Shown here piece after piece: positions 40,125 through 52,300 of a stretch of 64,000 bases of DNA (positions are counted from its first letter, which is position 1; every line of letters begins with the position of its first letter). A program made the position numbers and the translations under genes. Source of the stretch: Pteria penguin (taxonomy: Eukaryota; Mollusca; Bivalvia; Pterioida; Pteriidae); contig CM068584.1 in NCBI GenBank assembly GCA_035048485.1, positions 55,491,739-55,555,738 on the forward strand, written 5' to 3'. The notes under the pieces were generated by a model. That model was given only the letters and a program-made list of their open reading frames with translations, was not told the DNA's origin and searched no databases.

Positions 40125-40665
40125 ATTGTTTTGCTGTTATAAAGGGTCGAACGACCACATTATTGAGTGGTTCTGTTATGTTATTGGGTGGTTATACCGT
40201 GTTATGAAGTGCTTTTGATGTAATAAACGGTCAAACGACCACGTTATTGAGTGGTTTTGCTATGTTATTGGGTGGTTATGTTGTGTTATTCAGTGGTTTT
40301 GCTGTTATAAAGGGTCGAACGACCACGTTATTGAGTGGTTCTGTTATGTTATTGAGTGGCTATACCATGTTATGAAGTGCGTTTGATGTTATAAACGGTC
40401 AAACGACCACGTTATTGAGTGGTTTTGCTATGTTATTGGGTGGTTATGTTGTGTTATTCAGTGGTTTTGCTGCTATAAAGGGTCAAACGACCACGTTATT
40501 GAGTGGTTCTGTTATGTTATTGGGTGGCTATACCGAGTTATTAAGTGGTTTTAATGTAGTAAACGGTCAAACGACCACGTTATTGAGTGGTTTTGCTATA
40601 TTAATGGGTGGTTATGCTGTGTTATTATATGCTTTTTATATAATAAAGGGTCAATCGACAGTGTC
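40125..40665. repeat. 84-bp tandem repeat with dimeric higher order
   Basis: CCAC(G/A)TTATTGAGTGG recurs at about 40,155, 40,239, 40,323, 40,407, 40,490 and 40,575. Units alternate between two types, so the true period is 168 bp. As 84 is divisible by 3 a frame stays open at 40,415-40,669, but it is repeat-derived. Confidence 0.85.
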
Positions 40666-42170
40666 GTAACGGGAGTTCGGAATGCCTCTCGAGCTTTTAT
40701 AGATTCCATGTACATCAGGTATTAAAACGTTTAGTACTGATCCGAGCCGAATTTCAACTTCCAATTCGCTTTAAATCATTTAAGGCTGCTAAATGAGGTG
40801 GCTTTAAACTTTCCTAGGGACCTATTGGTTGTGGGTTCAAATCTCACCAGTGCCAAGAAAACAAATTCAATTTCTTTTTTTATTATAACTGATAAAAGAA
40901 AGGAGGATTTAAACAAAAGAATTTTCCCAAGATGTTAATTATTTTATTTATAATGAATTACACTATTCCAAAAAAAAAAAAAGAAAAAGAAATGGTTGGG
41001 TTGGATAATGGGTATTATTTGCAATTATCTGGTTCTACTTTTGAATTAGTACAAGGGTATGAATGAAATTTGGCATTTATGATAGATTTGTGGTCCTCTA
41101 CAAAAATTTTGAAAGAATACAAAAATCTAAAATTCATGTTGTTTACTTTACATTAACATGTACATCCATGAATATGCTGTATTATTAATGTGTGACATGC
41201 ATCATTCTAAGTGTGTCGGATAACAAGGTCAATGTCACAAAGTCCAAGGTCAAAATCAGAAATGGAAAGTCTCTTCACAAGGAATTTACATGAAAAGTAT
41301 GAAATCCCTACCCCTAACTATAGTGGTTAAAAGTTACTACCAATGATATAGTTGTTGTGACGCCGACGGTACGATAATCGCTTTCCTGCTGACTTTCGTC
41401 CTAGCAAGCTTATAAAAATGAAAGTTATATCTATGCTGGTTCAAATGGTATAAACACGGTTAAAGTTTTGAAAATTACGACAAACTTCAAGGTTAACTTC
41501 ATCAAGTCTAAAACTGTGGTATGGAGTGAAAGGTTTTGTGACCATGATCATAAATGTGAAATATGAAAGCCCTATCTAATACGGTTCAAACGTTATGTTC
41601 AAGGTTAAAGATATTCAAAAGCAAGTCAAATTTCAAGGTCAATCATTTAGGTACAGTCTGGATTTTCTTGCCTCTGGGAGTGAATATGTGAAACACGAAA
41701 ACCTTATTTATCCTGGTTCAAAAATCATGGCTAAGGTTTAAGGTATAACTTCAAGATCAAAGATACAACGTCAAATATTATGGTATCCATTGAAAGGTCT
41801 TGTGAACAATTGACTATGAGTACACGTGAACTATGAAAGCCCCTTTTAGCCATGAACAAAAATTATCATCCAGATTTGACAAAGAAGTAAGAAGTTAGTT
41901 GGCCCAGACAAGATTGATGGACAGACAGACGGACGGACAGAAGAATGGATAGAGAGGATGATTCCTATATACCACAAAACTTTGCTGGGTATAATAAGAA
42001 GTAATTGTTTACAGATGGATGGACGCCGAAAAAAGTGGTATCTCGCTTAGCTATGCTGACCTTAGAAGACCAATAGTGCTAACAATGAAGAACAAGAGAT
42101 GATGGTTTATTAGCCATGAATTCAAAACGCGCCTCTATGATCTGATATAGAAGGTGGCTTCCTCTACACT
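40666..42170. other. no gene seen
   Basis: AT-rich, with phrases such as AAGGTCAAAATCAGAAATGG and a GACAGACGGACGGACAG stretch at 41,925 typical of repetitive invertebrate DNA. Confidence 0.4.
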
Positions 42171-42174
42171 ATTC

Positions 42175-42435
42175 AAACATTGTGTATGGGTTTCATGGAA
42201 AACAGTTACGTTTACTTAAGTTATTATGGGTTCCATAGCATCTTATCATGGCCAAAAATATTCAAGTCCCACAACTCCGGAACGACAAAACGGAATTTGC
42301 GTTCCCTACACTATTCACGCATTCTGTATGAGTTTCATGGAAAACAGTTGACCTTTATTGTGGCGTTCCCTAGCGGACAGACGGATGGACAGAGCCATAC
42401 CATAATAAGTCCCGTCTTTCGACGGGCGTATAAAA
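42175..42435. repeat. degenerate interspersed repeat
   Basis: CATGGAAAACAGTT occurs twice (42,196 and 42,334). It ends with CTTTCGACGGGCGTATAAAA, which I take to be the 3' end of a dispersed family. No open domain. Confidence 0.35.
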
Positions 42436-42814
42436 TTGATTCATAGTAATTTATAAAATGCCTTTCCAAAATTAATAAGAACAATTCTATAAACAATGTA
42501 ATAGTATAAAACTGTCCTTTTTAGAACATGTACAATTAAGCTAGTAAACATTATTTCCTGATGCTTAAAACAAGACAGTTCAATGATGAGTTGAACAAAA
42601 TAATAACATGAACAAAATCAAAATGCCAACTATAACTTATTAATGCAAATTATCGTAGCATAAATTTCATGTCTTTTCATAAATGTACAACACTTTTACA
42701 TGTTTTCTAAAACTACTACAAGATACCCAAATGGGCCTATATCGTTCAACTGAGAGCCATGCCTCTCTATCTTTGTATTAAGATCTACTTAATTCTATGC
42801 TTTCAATTTTGTTT

Positions 42815-42990
42815 GTTTGGTTGGTTTTTGTTTAACATCACTCAACGAATATTTCACGTATATGGCGACGACATTGGCCTGATGCGGGACATACAAATTT
42901 TGAAATCTGCAATAGGCCCATCCGAAGCAGTGAGGGATCTTTAACGTGTCATGCCTGCCACGACACGGGACAAATCTATCATAAATGCCA
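42815..42990. repeat. SINE-tail-like segment
   Basis: Contains TTAACATCACTCAACG, GGCCTGATGCGGGACATAC and GAGGGATCTTTAACGTG, typical of conserved SINE bodies. No tRNA head. Confidence 0.4.
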
Positions 42991-43196
42991 AATTTCATTC
43001 ATACCCTCGTACCAATTCAAAAGTAGAACCAGGAAATTGGAAATAATACCCCTTACCCACCTACCATTTCACAATTTCTTTTTTGGAATAGTTAAATTCA
43101 TTAGAAATAAAACAATATACATTTTCGGAAAATTCTTTTGCTGAAATTCTCCTTTCTTTATTCTACGGAAGCGTCCTAGTGCCACAACCTGAATTT

Positions 43197-43470
43197 TTTT
43201 TATCTCCTAATTAGGAGATACTATCACCTAATTAGGACTTAGCTATCTCCTAATTAGGAGATAGTATCTCCTAATGAGGACTTAGTTATCTCCTAATTAG
43301 GAGATACTATCACCTAATTAGGACTTAGCTATCTCCTAATTAGGAGATACTATCACCTAATTAGGACTTAGCTATCTCCTAATTAGGACTTAGCTATCTC
43401 CTAATTAAGAGATACTATCACCTAATTAGGACTTAGCTATCTCCTAATTAGGACTTAACTGTCACCTAAT
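43197..43470. repeat. palindromic TCTCCTAATTAGGAGA array
   Basis: At least eight CTCCTAATTAGGA units alternate with TACTATCACCTAATTAGGAC and TTAGCTA. It is built like the IS3EU terminus (16-bp palindromes) but with a different core. Confidence 0.85.
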
Positions 43471-43745
43471 TACAACGCTTTTTCTTTTTGGAATAAAAAG
43501 TAAAACGGCGCCCCATACAATCTGACGAATATTAAAAATGTCCTTATGATTCTATCACTGTCTCTTGTAGTAGAATTTTGGGCCCGTAAACTTGGCCCCA
43601 TGACCGTTAACAGAGAATATACTAAGATCGATTTTTTGTAAGCGATTAATTTCACGAAAGACTACCGGAAATTGAACAGACTTTATTTAGAACATTCTGC
43701 TGTATAATCTGTGAAATTTATCCTCTAATCTTTTTATACTTACAG

Positions 43746-45826
43746 CTTGAACCTGACATTGTACTTCAGATGAATGACGAAGAGCTTTCCAAGTATATCC
43801 CTCTTCATGGAGATCGTCTAAGATTAAAAACTTTCTTAAAAGGTCAGAAAAAGGGAGAAAAAGTAACAGTGAGAAAAAATACGCTTTTATCTGTACTGCG
43901 AGAAAAAAATAGAAGCTAGACGAGACGTAAAACGAGATAAAGAACAGACTGAGATAGCCACAGTTTCTGATAATATGAGAAATACCAAAAAACAGTTTGG
44001 AAATAAAAACGCCAAAAAAAGAATCAAGATGCATCGAAATAGGCTGGATTCATAGAAATGCCTCTGGGAGTAAGCAAGTGCGCCAGAAGAAAGGTGGTGG
44101 AACAAGAAGGGTGATTGTTAGAAAGGATGCTCAAAAGGAAGAACTGATAGAAGAAGGAAAAAAATTATTTTTTCCCAACGGAGAGTCTTCAAAAGGGGAG
44201 CTTGATAATTTCAAGTTCGATATCTGGGATTTTCAGGACCGAAGTTTACCGCAAGGCAAAACCGTAGGAGATCTGTACTTGGAAACAAAAATGCCCCTTC
44301 TACGTTTTTACTTTGCTACAGTGGATAAGGTAATGGATGATCAAGAAGTGGACAATTCAAAGAGCTCCGACAATGACTCGCTACCTGATATCGACTCTGG
44401 ACAAAACATGTATGATATGTATGTTGCCCGGAAACCATCTGCCACACCTGTCCCTCCTCGTTCTAAATCTCAAGAAGAAGAAGTTTCGAAATCTGCTGAA
44501 GTTGTCAATACAGACTTCCCTGATCACGATTTACCACAACTATCAGTTCCAAGAAGATCTGAGGCGGTGGTCAATACATCTTTTGATAAAGAATGGCCAA
44601 CATTTTCAGGAATAACATCTGATGTAGATAATATTGACCATGTCACTACATTGCCTGAACAGTGGTCATTGACAAAGACATTTGACCCTAACAAGAATCT
44701 TGAATTTCAATCTGATAGTGCGCCATATCATCAAGATCTACTTTCAGAAGCAGTCGAAATCGCAGGTATTTTGAATGAATACTCAGATATATCGTCTGGT
44801 GTCGAACTGGTAGACACAGAGAAAGCAACTACAGAGACACAGGAACACGTGGTTAGATTACACAGGGGGCATGTTCTCATGGAAATGATAGAAGCATTCA
44901 AGGACATTGATCCTTATTCGGACATTATTTCCATAGAACTGTACATGCCAAACGGCGAACGGGAAGCAGCAGAAGACAGTGGTGGTGTTACACGTGATGC
45001 CATTTGTGAGTTCTGGGGTTCTTTTTACGACCAATGTACTTTGGGGAGCAGCCTTAAAGTTCCTTGTCTACGTCATGACTTTGCGGAGAAGGAGTGGGGA
45101 TCAGTGGCCAAAATAATGTATTTTGGATGGAAAAGCGTTCGATATTTTCCGGTACAGCTATCTCTCGTTTTCCTTGAACAATGCTTATACGGCCACGTCA
45201 TAAGCAACATAAAAGAAGACTTTTGGTTGTATATTCCTGAAGGAGATGCACAAACTCTCAAGTCTGCTTCAGTTAATATGGATTCTGTTGATTCTGACGA
45301 GCTGCTGGACATCATGCAACAACACGACGTTAAGACTCATATAAGGAATGACAATATCGACAGAATCATTAATGAGATAGCTCATAAAGAGCTAATCCAA
45401 TCTGCAATGTTCGTAGTGGACTGTTGGCATCCGTTGCTGGCAAACATTGGAATCACGAAAGAGCGATTGTCCGGTTTATATACTGAGCTTTTCCCTAAAC
45501 CACGGCGTGTCGCACAATTATTAAAATTCCCGGACATCATGTCTCAAGATGAGCTTGTGGTATCGAATCATCTTCGCAGATTTGTTCGCGAGCTTGATGA
45601 ACAGTTACTGAAAAGATTTTTAAGATTCTGTACCGGATCTGACCTGATTTTAGGAAATGATATCGAGGTTTCATTTGTAAATGTCACTGGACTGGCCAGA
45701 CGTCCAGTTGCCCACACCTGTTCTTGCGTGTTGGAATTACCTAAATCTTATGAAAATTTTCCACAGTTTAGATCGGAATTCCTATCAATACTTAATGCAA
45801 ATATTTGGGTTATGGATATCATTTAA
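43746..45826 (+). pseudogene. SAM-HECT ubiquitin-ligase-like cargo gene
   Basis: After acceptor TACAG at 43,745 a SAM-like segment is read (VLQMNDEELSKYIPLHGDRL). A basic linker leads to an A7 run at 43,903-43,909 and another at 44,014-44,020; each shifts the frame, and one base fewer at each would be needed for continuity. The long frame 43,997-45,826 (609 aa) has KQVRQKKGGGTRR, TVGDLYLETKMPLLRFYF, an acidic Ser-rich linker, then a divergent HECT domain ending HTCSCVLELPKSYENF; the Cys of HTC is at the catalytic position. HECT ligases form a thioester with ubiquitin. Upstream exons are not identified. The HECT N-lobe is poorly conserved, so activity is uncertain. Confidence 0.7.
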
Positions 45827-48290
45827 CCTTTCTACCGTATAGTGACCATAACACGTTTTGGTCATACCCATCTCAAAAACGCACTGGCATGGGGATTGTA
45901 GACGTCAAGAAATCGTTCAATTGTTACAATATGCACAACATTTGTTACAAATAACTAAATAGAAAGAAATTCTACTATCATTTGAGAGAAATCATTGATA
46001 AAACATTATTAATTGATACTAGCATAATTAACTACTGATTTCATGTACTTGGATGTGTACCATGAGAATGACATGTTTTTGGTTTACTTAATTATCCTTC
46101 TAATGCATTAATTATTATTATATACTGAAGTTGTTTCATCATCTGAGCATTTAACCGCTATACTTGTTTCTTCATGTATAGATGACCTTTTAATTTTTAA
46201 TTATTGATTTTCATTAAATTTACCGAATCACTGAAATTGTGAGTTTAGCTGTATTGAACTGTGCATGTTGTTTTACTATTGTAAATGGGACTGTGAAACA
46301 CTATGCACCCAAAAAGTACCAAAAAAAATGTTATTTAAGTACATAATGTCATTGTCAGGGTTTCCTGGCTTTGGTTGATATTATTCAGGGAACCTAGTCC
46401 GAAAGATCAGAACCTAGAATAAAACTGGGTCTGAATTTCTCATATAGAGGGAATTGACAGAAAGATAGGAAAGATATACTTTAACAATATTACTTACAAT
46501 TCACATCGTCATTTTCTTGTTTTCATTCAAATAATATGGCTCTTGCTGCAATTAAATATTTTTTATCCGAATTTTCCTACATGAGTTCCATTTTTAAATA
46601 ATGGTAAATTCTAAAATTTAGTGAAATAGAAGGAAATTCTGTTATAAAATCATAAACATCACCAACTTTATGACTCGTAAACATTGGACTTATTAATGAT
46701 ATTATTCGGCACATCATAGTTTGGATGTAATCAAAATTTTTGAATTGCAGTCGAATAATTTTATGGGAGGAATTTAGACTGAAGTATCATGCTTGGGTTT
46801 GATATTTCGGAGAAATTGATGCCTAAATTGTATCCTAAATACGACAGTTACAGTGAAAAACCTACATGTATTTTGCATTAGCTTGGGGACACCATATACT
46901 ATATACTTTTATAAATATGCTCTTTATTTAAAAAATCAATTAAATATTAGGCGCTTGACACCCCTTTTTTCAAGAATTGCCATCCCTTAATTAAGTTATA
47001 TGAAGTATGAATCATTAAAGCATATTGTTTAGGCCTCTATACAGTGCATGCCCCCCCTTTTTTTTTTAATTTTCACGATATTACTATTGTTTGTAAAGTA
47101 ATATTTAAGGCATCGCATTATGTGACATGTTAAATGAGAATACACTTTTCTACTTTCATTTTCATTGGAAGTCGTTGCTTTTGTTAATGATACAATATAA
47201 AAATCAAATGATGGCATGCCAACTATAAAACCCCAGACAATGCGTTTGTAATGATATATATTTCATATAAATTATATTTAAGGGTGGTAATTTTTGCAAA
47301 AAGGGGTGCCAAAACGCCAACTCTTTAATTGTTTATGTAAAACCAAGGGATTCCTGTATAGACTTGAAATTTATTTAGGTTTTCCTCAAGCTAAAACCCT
47401 ATTTGAAGCAAATGCAAAATAGTTTCCCTGTAAGCGCCATATTTAGGACGTATCGAGACTTAAAAAGAGAATTCTAAGCCATTTCAGACTTTAGCGGAAC
47501 CTTATTAAAAAGATATGGTTAGTGTTATAGACAGAAAGGACAACAATATGTCCAAACATGGGTATGAAAATTTATTCATGGCACTGGGTTAAATTTCACT
47601 TGAATTGGAAGTTTGATTAACCAGCACTGGTCGTATTCACAAAATGTAAGTGTTCAAAGAATTCTTAAAATTGCGTGAATATTACAAAAAAAAAATGTCC
47701 ATGAAAAAATCTTACGATCGATTTTCCTCTGAATTTACTCGTACGAGACTTGCTCCTACATGTCACCTGCAGCGTTGTCAATTTTAAACGGAGACTGCCG
47801 CTCTGTATGTTTCGTTTGCAAATTGGGATTTTGAACTCTTTGCATTATCTGTACATCTGATTAACTTAAGCATAGATTCCCTCAGTCATATATGTATGCA
47901 TCATGATGGACATCACTGACTAAGTAACAAATTACCGTAATTTTGCAATCCATTGACGGATTTAGCGAGGTGGATAGGGGATTGCCATCACCACCTCCCC
48001 ACCCCATTTTGATTAGAAAATGTTACCAAAAATATCTTTTTCGACCATTTTAGGGCTGCACAACATGCATATGCGCTAGCCATGCGTGTATGATATGTTA
48101 CGAATCAGAAACGCCTGGCTAGCAAAGATGAATCTTGGGCTACTTCACACCCCACAGTTTTCGATAAATTTTCTAGATCTGCTTATGCAATATGTATGTA
48201 AATTCTTGTACAAAACTACACAACTTCGATTGTCTTCATTTCTATCTATTGGCAAAGTTAACAAAAGTGTTAATGAAAATCTATCCAGTG
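45827..48290. other. 2.4 kb without a recognisable gene
   Basis: Very AT-rich sequence inside the IS3EU element. No domain, SINE head or clear repeat found. Confidence 0.5.
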
Positions 48291-48299
48291 GTCCTGAAA

Positions 48300-49015
48300 C
48301 AAGAGGCCCAAGTTAGCCTGTATCGCTCATCTGACCTTAATTTGTTTATTAGAATTTTCAGCGGCAATGGACTTGATTTTGTTCCAATCAAGAATAAAGC
48401 GCAAAAATTTGTGCATTCTATGGTAAGGAACATGCAAGTAAATTTTCACTGAATTCTGTCAAGTAGTTTCAGAGAAAAAGTCGAAAATGTAAAATTCTAT
48501 TTTCAGCAACAGTGACCATGTTTATGCTCGATCTAAAAACGAAGCCATAAACTTGTGCATATTAAGGCAAGGAACTACTATGCAAATTTTTATGAATTCT
48601 ACCCAATACTTTCAGAGAACAAGTCAAAAATGTAAAACTCTATTTTTCATTGTCGGTCATGTTTTTGTCCGATCAAAAAACGAAGCAGTAAATATGTGCA
48701 TACTATGGCAAGAAACTACCATGTAAAATTTTATGAATTCTGCACAGTACTTTCAGAGAACAAGTCTAAATTGTAAAATTCTATTTTTAGCAATGGCTGC
48801 CATGTTTTTTAGTCCGATCAAATCACGAAGCACAAAATTTGTGCATACTATAGTGAGAAACTAACATGTAAATTATTTATGAATTCTGCCCAGTAGTTTC
48901 AGAGAAGAAGTCGATTATGTCCAAAAGTTAACGGAGGACGACGACGACGACGGACGACAGACGATCCGGTATGACAATAGCTCACTTGAGCCTATGACTC
49001 AAGTGAGCTAAATAT
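48300..49015. repeat. ~130-bp tandem repeat module
   Basis: Begins CAAGAGGCCCAAGTTAGCCT, with about four units containing TTTCAGAGAACAAGTC, GCATACTATGGCAAGAAACT and ATGAATTCTGCCCAGTA, and ends with GACGACGACGACGGACGAC and AGCTCACTTGAGCC/GACTCAAGTGAGCT inverted words. Confidence 0.75.
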
Positions 49016-49373
49016 AGTAGAAAGTCGAAAATGTAAAACAAAATTACAGATGCACGGACAGACAGGCGGAAGGACGATGAAAACAGGTGATCCAAATAGT
49101 TCACTTGAACCTTCGGTTTACTAGTCTAGTAGAAAGAGTAACGATAAGGTAGTTGCCCGGATAATCATATATATTGTAAATGAAATATCAGAAAAGCAAA
49201 GAGGTCGACGATCGATCCCCCTTACATTTGGAATGCAACACTTTGAAAAATAATGACAAAAAAATTTATGCACCAAAATTTTAAGAGAACTGTCAAAGTG
49301 TTTCTTTCCTCATGACTGCAGCATCATGGTTATATGTATACTTTCACTGCATTTTAAAGGCATCGCCCCAACA

Positions 49374-52300
49374 CTACAACTGGTTTAAAATAGAATTTCT
49401 TAATCGATGGTACAATTCTTTAGCATTGACAACGTTATCTGCAAAATGTAGGGATTCTTCTTCCATTATTAAGAGGCAGAGTTCCTTTACAGTATTATCG
49501 CATGGAATTTCTTCTTTCGGGTATGTTTCTTCGGCACATAGTTGCAATTCTATTTCATCGACAACACAAAGACAATTTTGTACGTCGTAAAGTTCCGGAA
49601 GATTGTACAGCATAAAAGGTCTATTTCCGCCACGCTGTTCCGATCCTTTCGGATTCTGCATAGTGTGTGTGTTCCAGACCTCAGCTACTCTGTCTAAATC
49701 TAACTGAAATTGAAATGTAACAGAGACTGTCTTCAAAGTACTCGTATATATATTAAAATCATAAAACACAAAAATAAAAATAATAGGGTTAATTGGGTCT
49801 AAATGGCTTACCATGCCACCTTCAATAAATGAAAAAATAAAGAGTCAAAGAAAATTTGTTCAATGGAACACTAAAGACTTTTGACAGTTTACTCCATTAA
49901 ATTGTTGGCTTCGAAAGCTTATTGAGCTCATATGGTTGGAAGAAAAAAATATTAATGTTATTCGAACTTATTTCGCGTAGCTTTTGCGTTATCTCGCGAA
50001 ACCTTCGCATTACTTCGTAAAACTTACGCGTTGTTTTGCGAAACTTTCACGTTATTCCGAGAATTGTGTTTTAAAAGATGTCTTCTTCGCTTTTCACACT
50101 TTCGGTCGTCTGCACGAAAGTTTTGTAAGATGAACATATATTGTCTCAATCTAAATATTTCTAGTCTTTGTAGTAATAAGAAGAAATACCGAAGGGTTAA
50201 CCATATCTCATAATCCAAGGAACAAAAAGACGAAATCGTTAATAGTGTTACACTCAGACAAGTGCGAACCCCGATAAAACCGAGGTGAGACCAGGTGCCC
50301 GGGAGGAGTAAGCGTCCCCTGGTTGCATGCAACACCCGTCGCAAAAGTCATGTAACAACATATAATGTCTAGGAAGTGAATACATAAATATACGCACATG
50401 AACGCATGAAGGAGACAAGAACAAGAAATCCAGTCGATCATTTCAAAGTGTAAATCTACTCTCAAGCATATCTTAAAAAGGCATTTATCATGAAATCAAA
50501 GTCATACTAGTGATCATGTGGAAATTTTCCATGAGCTCCCATAGTAAAATGCACACACACGTGTACGTATAAATCCTGGCCATGAATCATAACAACACTA
50601 CTACCTTGGGAATATTGGCGGACATCTAGCATTCTATAGACGCGAGATCGGGTGTCAGGGAGGAGAAAGAGTCTCTCGTTTGATTGGACACACATGCTTT
50701 CTATTTTTGGATTTTTAATCAAAATTGAAACAGATCGACCTGACAATTATTTTATGTATTTTTACGCTACTTTCACACCTTATACTTCAGACAATTATTA
50801 GTTATGTTGTCATGTTATTAACTATTTCACATTAAAAGTGAAGGTCTTAAATGAAAGGGACAGACTTGCGATGTAGATTAACCGGATTCGATCCCCGGGT
50901 TGTACCACTATGTTTTAGAGGATGGTAACCTCCTGCATCCATGTCATGATATGACAGAAATATTGTTAAAAGCTACATAAATCTTTAACAACCAGCCAAC
51001 CAACAAAAATGAAAAGTCATATCGCGAAGAATTCATATGTGAAATAAAAAACTCTACATTTGAAAGTCAAGAAATATAATCTATTTCAAACTGTTTGAAG
51101 GGCAGGTAAAATCACATTCGCTAGCCAAATGCGTCTGATCCGCTACTCTGGGCAGGGTAGCTGTAGTGTTTAGGCACTTGGCTTACGTTACATACGATCC
51201 GAGTTCGATTTCCCTGATTGCACCACTATGTTTTAGAGATTGGTAACATCCTGCTTCCATGGCGTTTTGTGACTGAAACAGACGTGACAAAATCCTAATC
51301 ATTTAACTGAATTCATGACAAGAAATATGACATCAGATTGCATGGAATGCAACCTTTGATAGCTCGGTAAGCTAAGAGGTCATGAGGAGAGTAACGGATC
51401 AGAAACACTTGGCTAGTGAAGATGGGCCAAGGTCACAAATTTGAAGATCTTTGTATTATAGTTTATTGTCTTGTAATAATACTTGTCAATACTCTTTTGA
51501 CTAAATCACAGATTTTATTCTCCAAATTCAAAATTTGACACATTTATTCCATTACTCTTGTTATGGTATATCACCGTGTTAAGTAACTATTTTCTATCTC
51601 ATTTTTTTCTCCAAACAGACACAAGAGCTTAACAAAAATGCTGACGCAGACAGACCGTGACGTGGTAGACACATGATGTAAAATGTTCCTTACTTCTTCG
51701 GGTGGGTCTGTTACAAAGAGTTCTGTTTTTAGTTTTACTAACTCTATGGACACAGTCATGACTTGATGACATATATTTGAGATAAATGTTCAAAACTGAA
51801 TGATGAAAATGAAACCATCGAGAAAAATAATCTGCTTTTGTAAAAAGTTTTGCGTAATAACGCGAACGATTCGAAAATAAAAAAACGCGAAAATTTCGTT
51901 AAATAAAGCGAAGGTTTCGCGAAATAATGTGTAAGATTCACAAAATAAAGCGAAGCGATAGTTTAGTGTTTTAACACGAATAAATTATAACCAAGTGAGC
52001 TCAATAGGCTTTCGTAGTTGACAGTCCCTCTGTCAGTTTTAAGTATATACTAGATCCAACCCATTCCGTTCGGTATTTAGCAAACATAATCACAACAAAC
52101 ACTTGAAGCAATCCACGAGTTCTTCAAATTGCCATCTGCCATGATCTGGTAGTGATTTAATCATATTAGAAATGTTTGATGCCATGGAATTGAACAGTGA
52201 AATTTCAAACTGGTGCACATGTGCGGGAGTTCGAATCAATGACAAAACTCATCAAAATTTATTGACTCCATTGACAAAAGAGTATTATTATTGTCGATTT

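Larger units (their letters stand above)
49910..52016. mobile_element. nested 2.1-kb non-autonomous IS3EU-like element
   Basis: Left end TTCGAAAGCTTATTGAGCTC, right end GAGCTCAATAGGCTTTCGTA, inverted; flanks GTTGGC (49,904-49,909) and GTTGAC (52,017-52,022) are a 5-of-6 target duplication. Its termini contain TTTCGCGAAA-type palindromic units. No transposase inside; two SINEs are. It lies within the transposase intron. Confidence 0.7.

Noticed and set aside
49312..49590. 92-codon plus-strand frame
   Set aside because: Antisense to transposase exon 2.
50024..50746. Minus frames of 79-106 codons within the nested element
   Set aside because: No domain, overlap each other in different frames, and include terminal palindromic repeat sequence.
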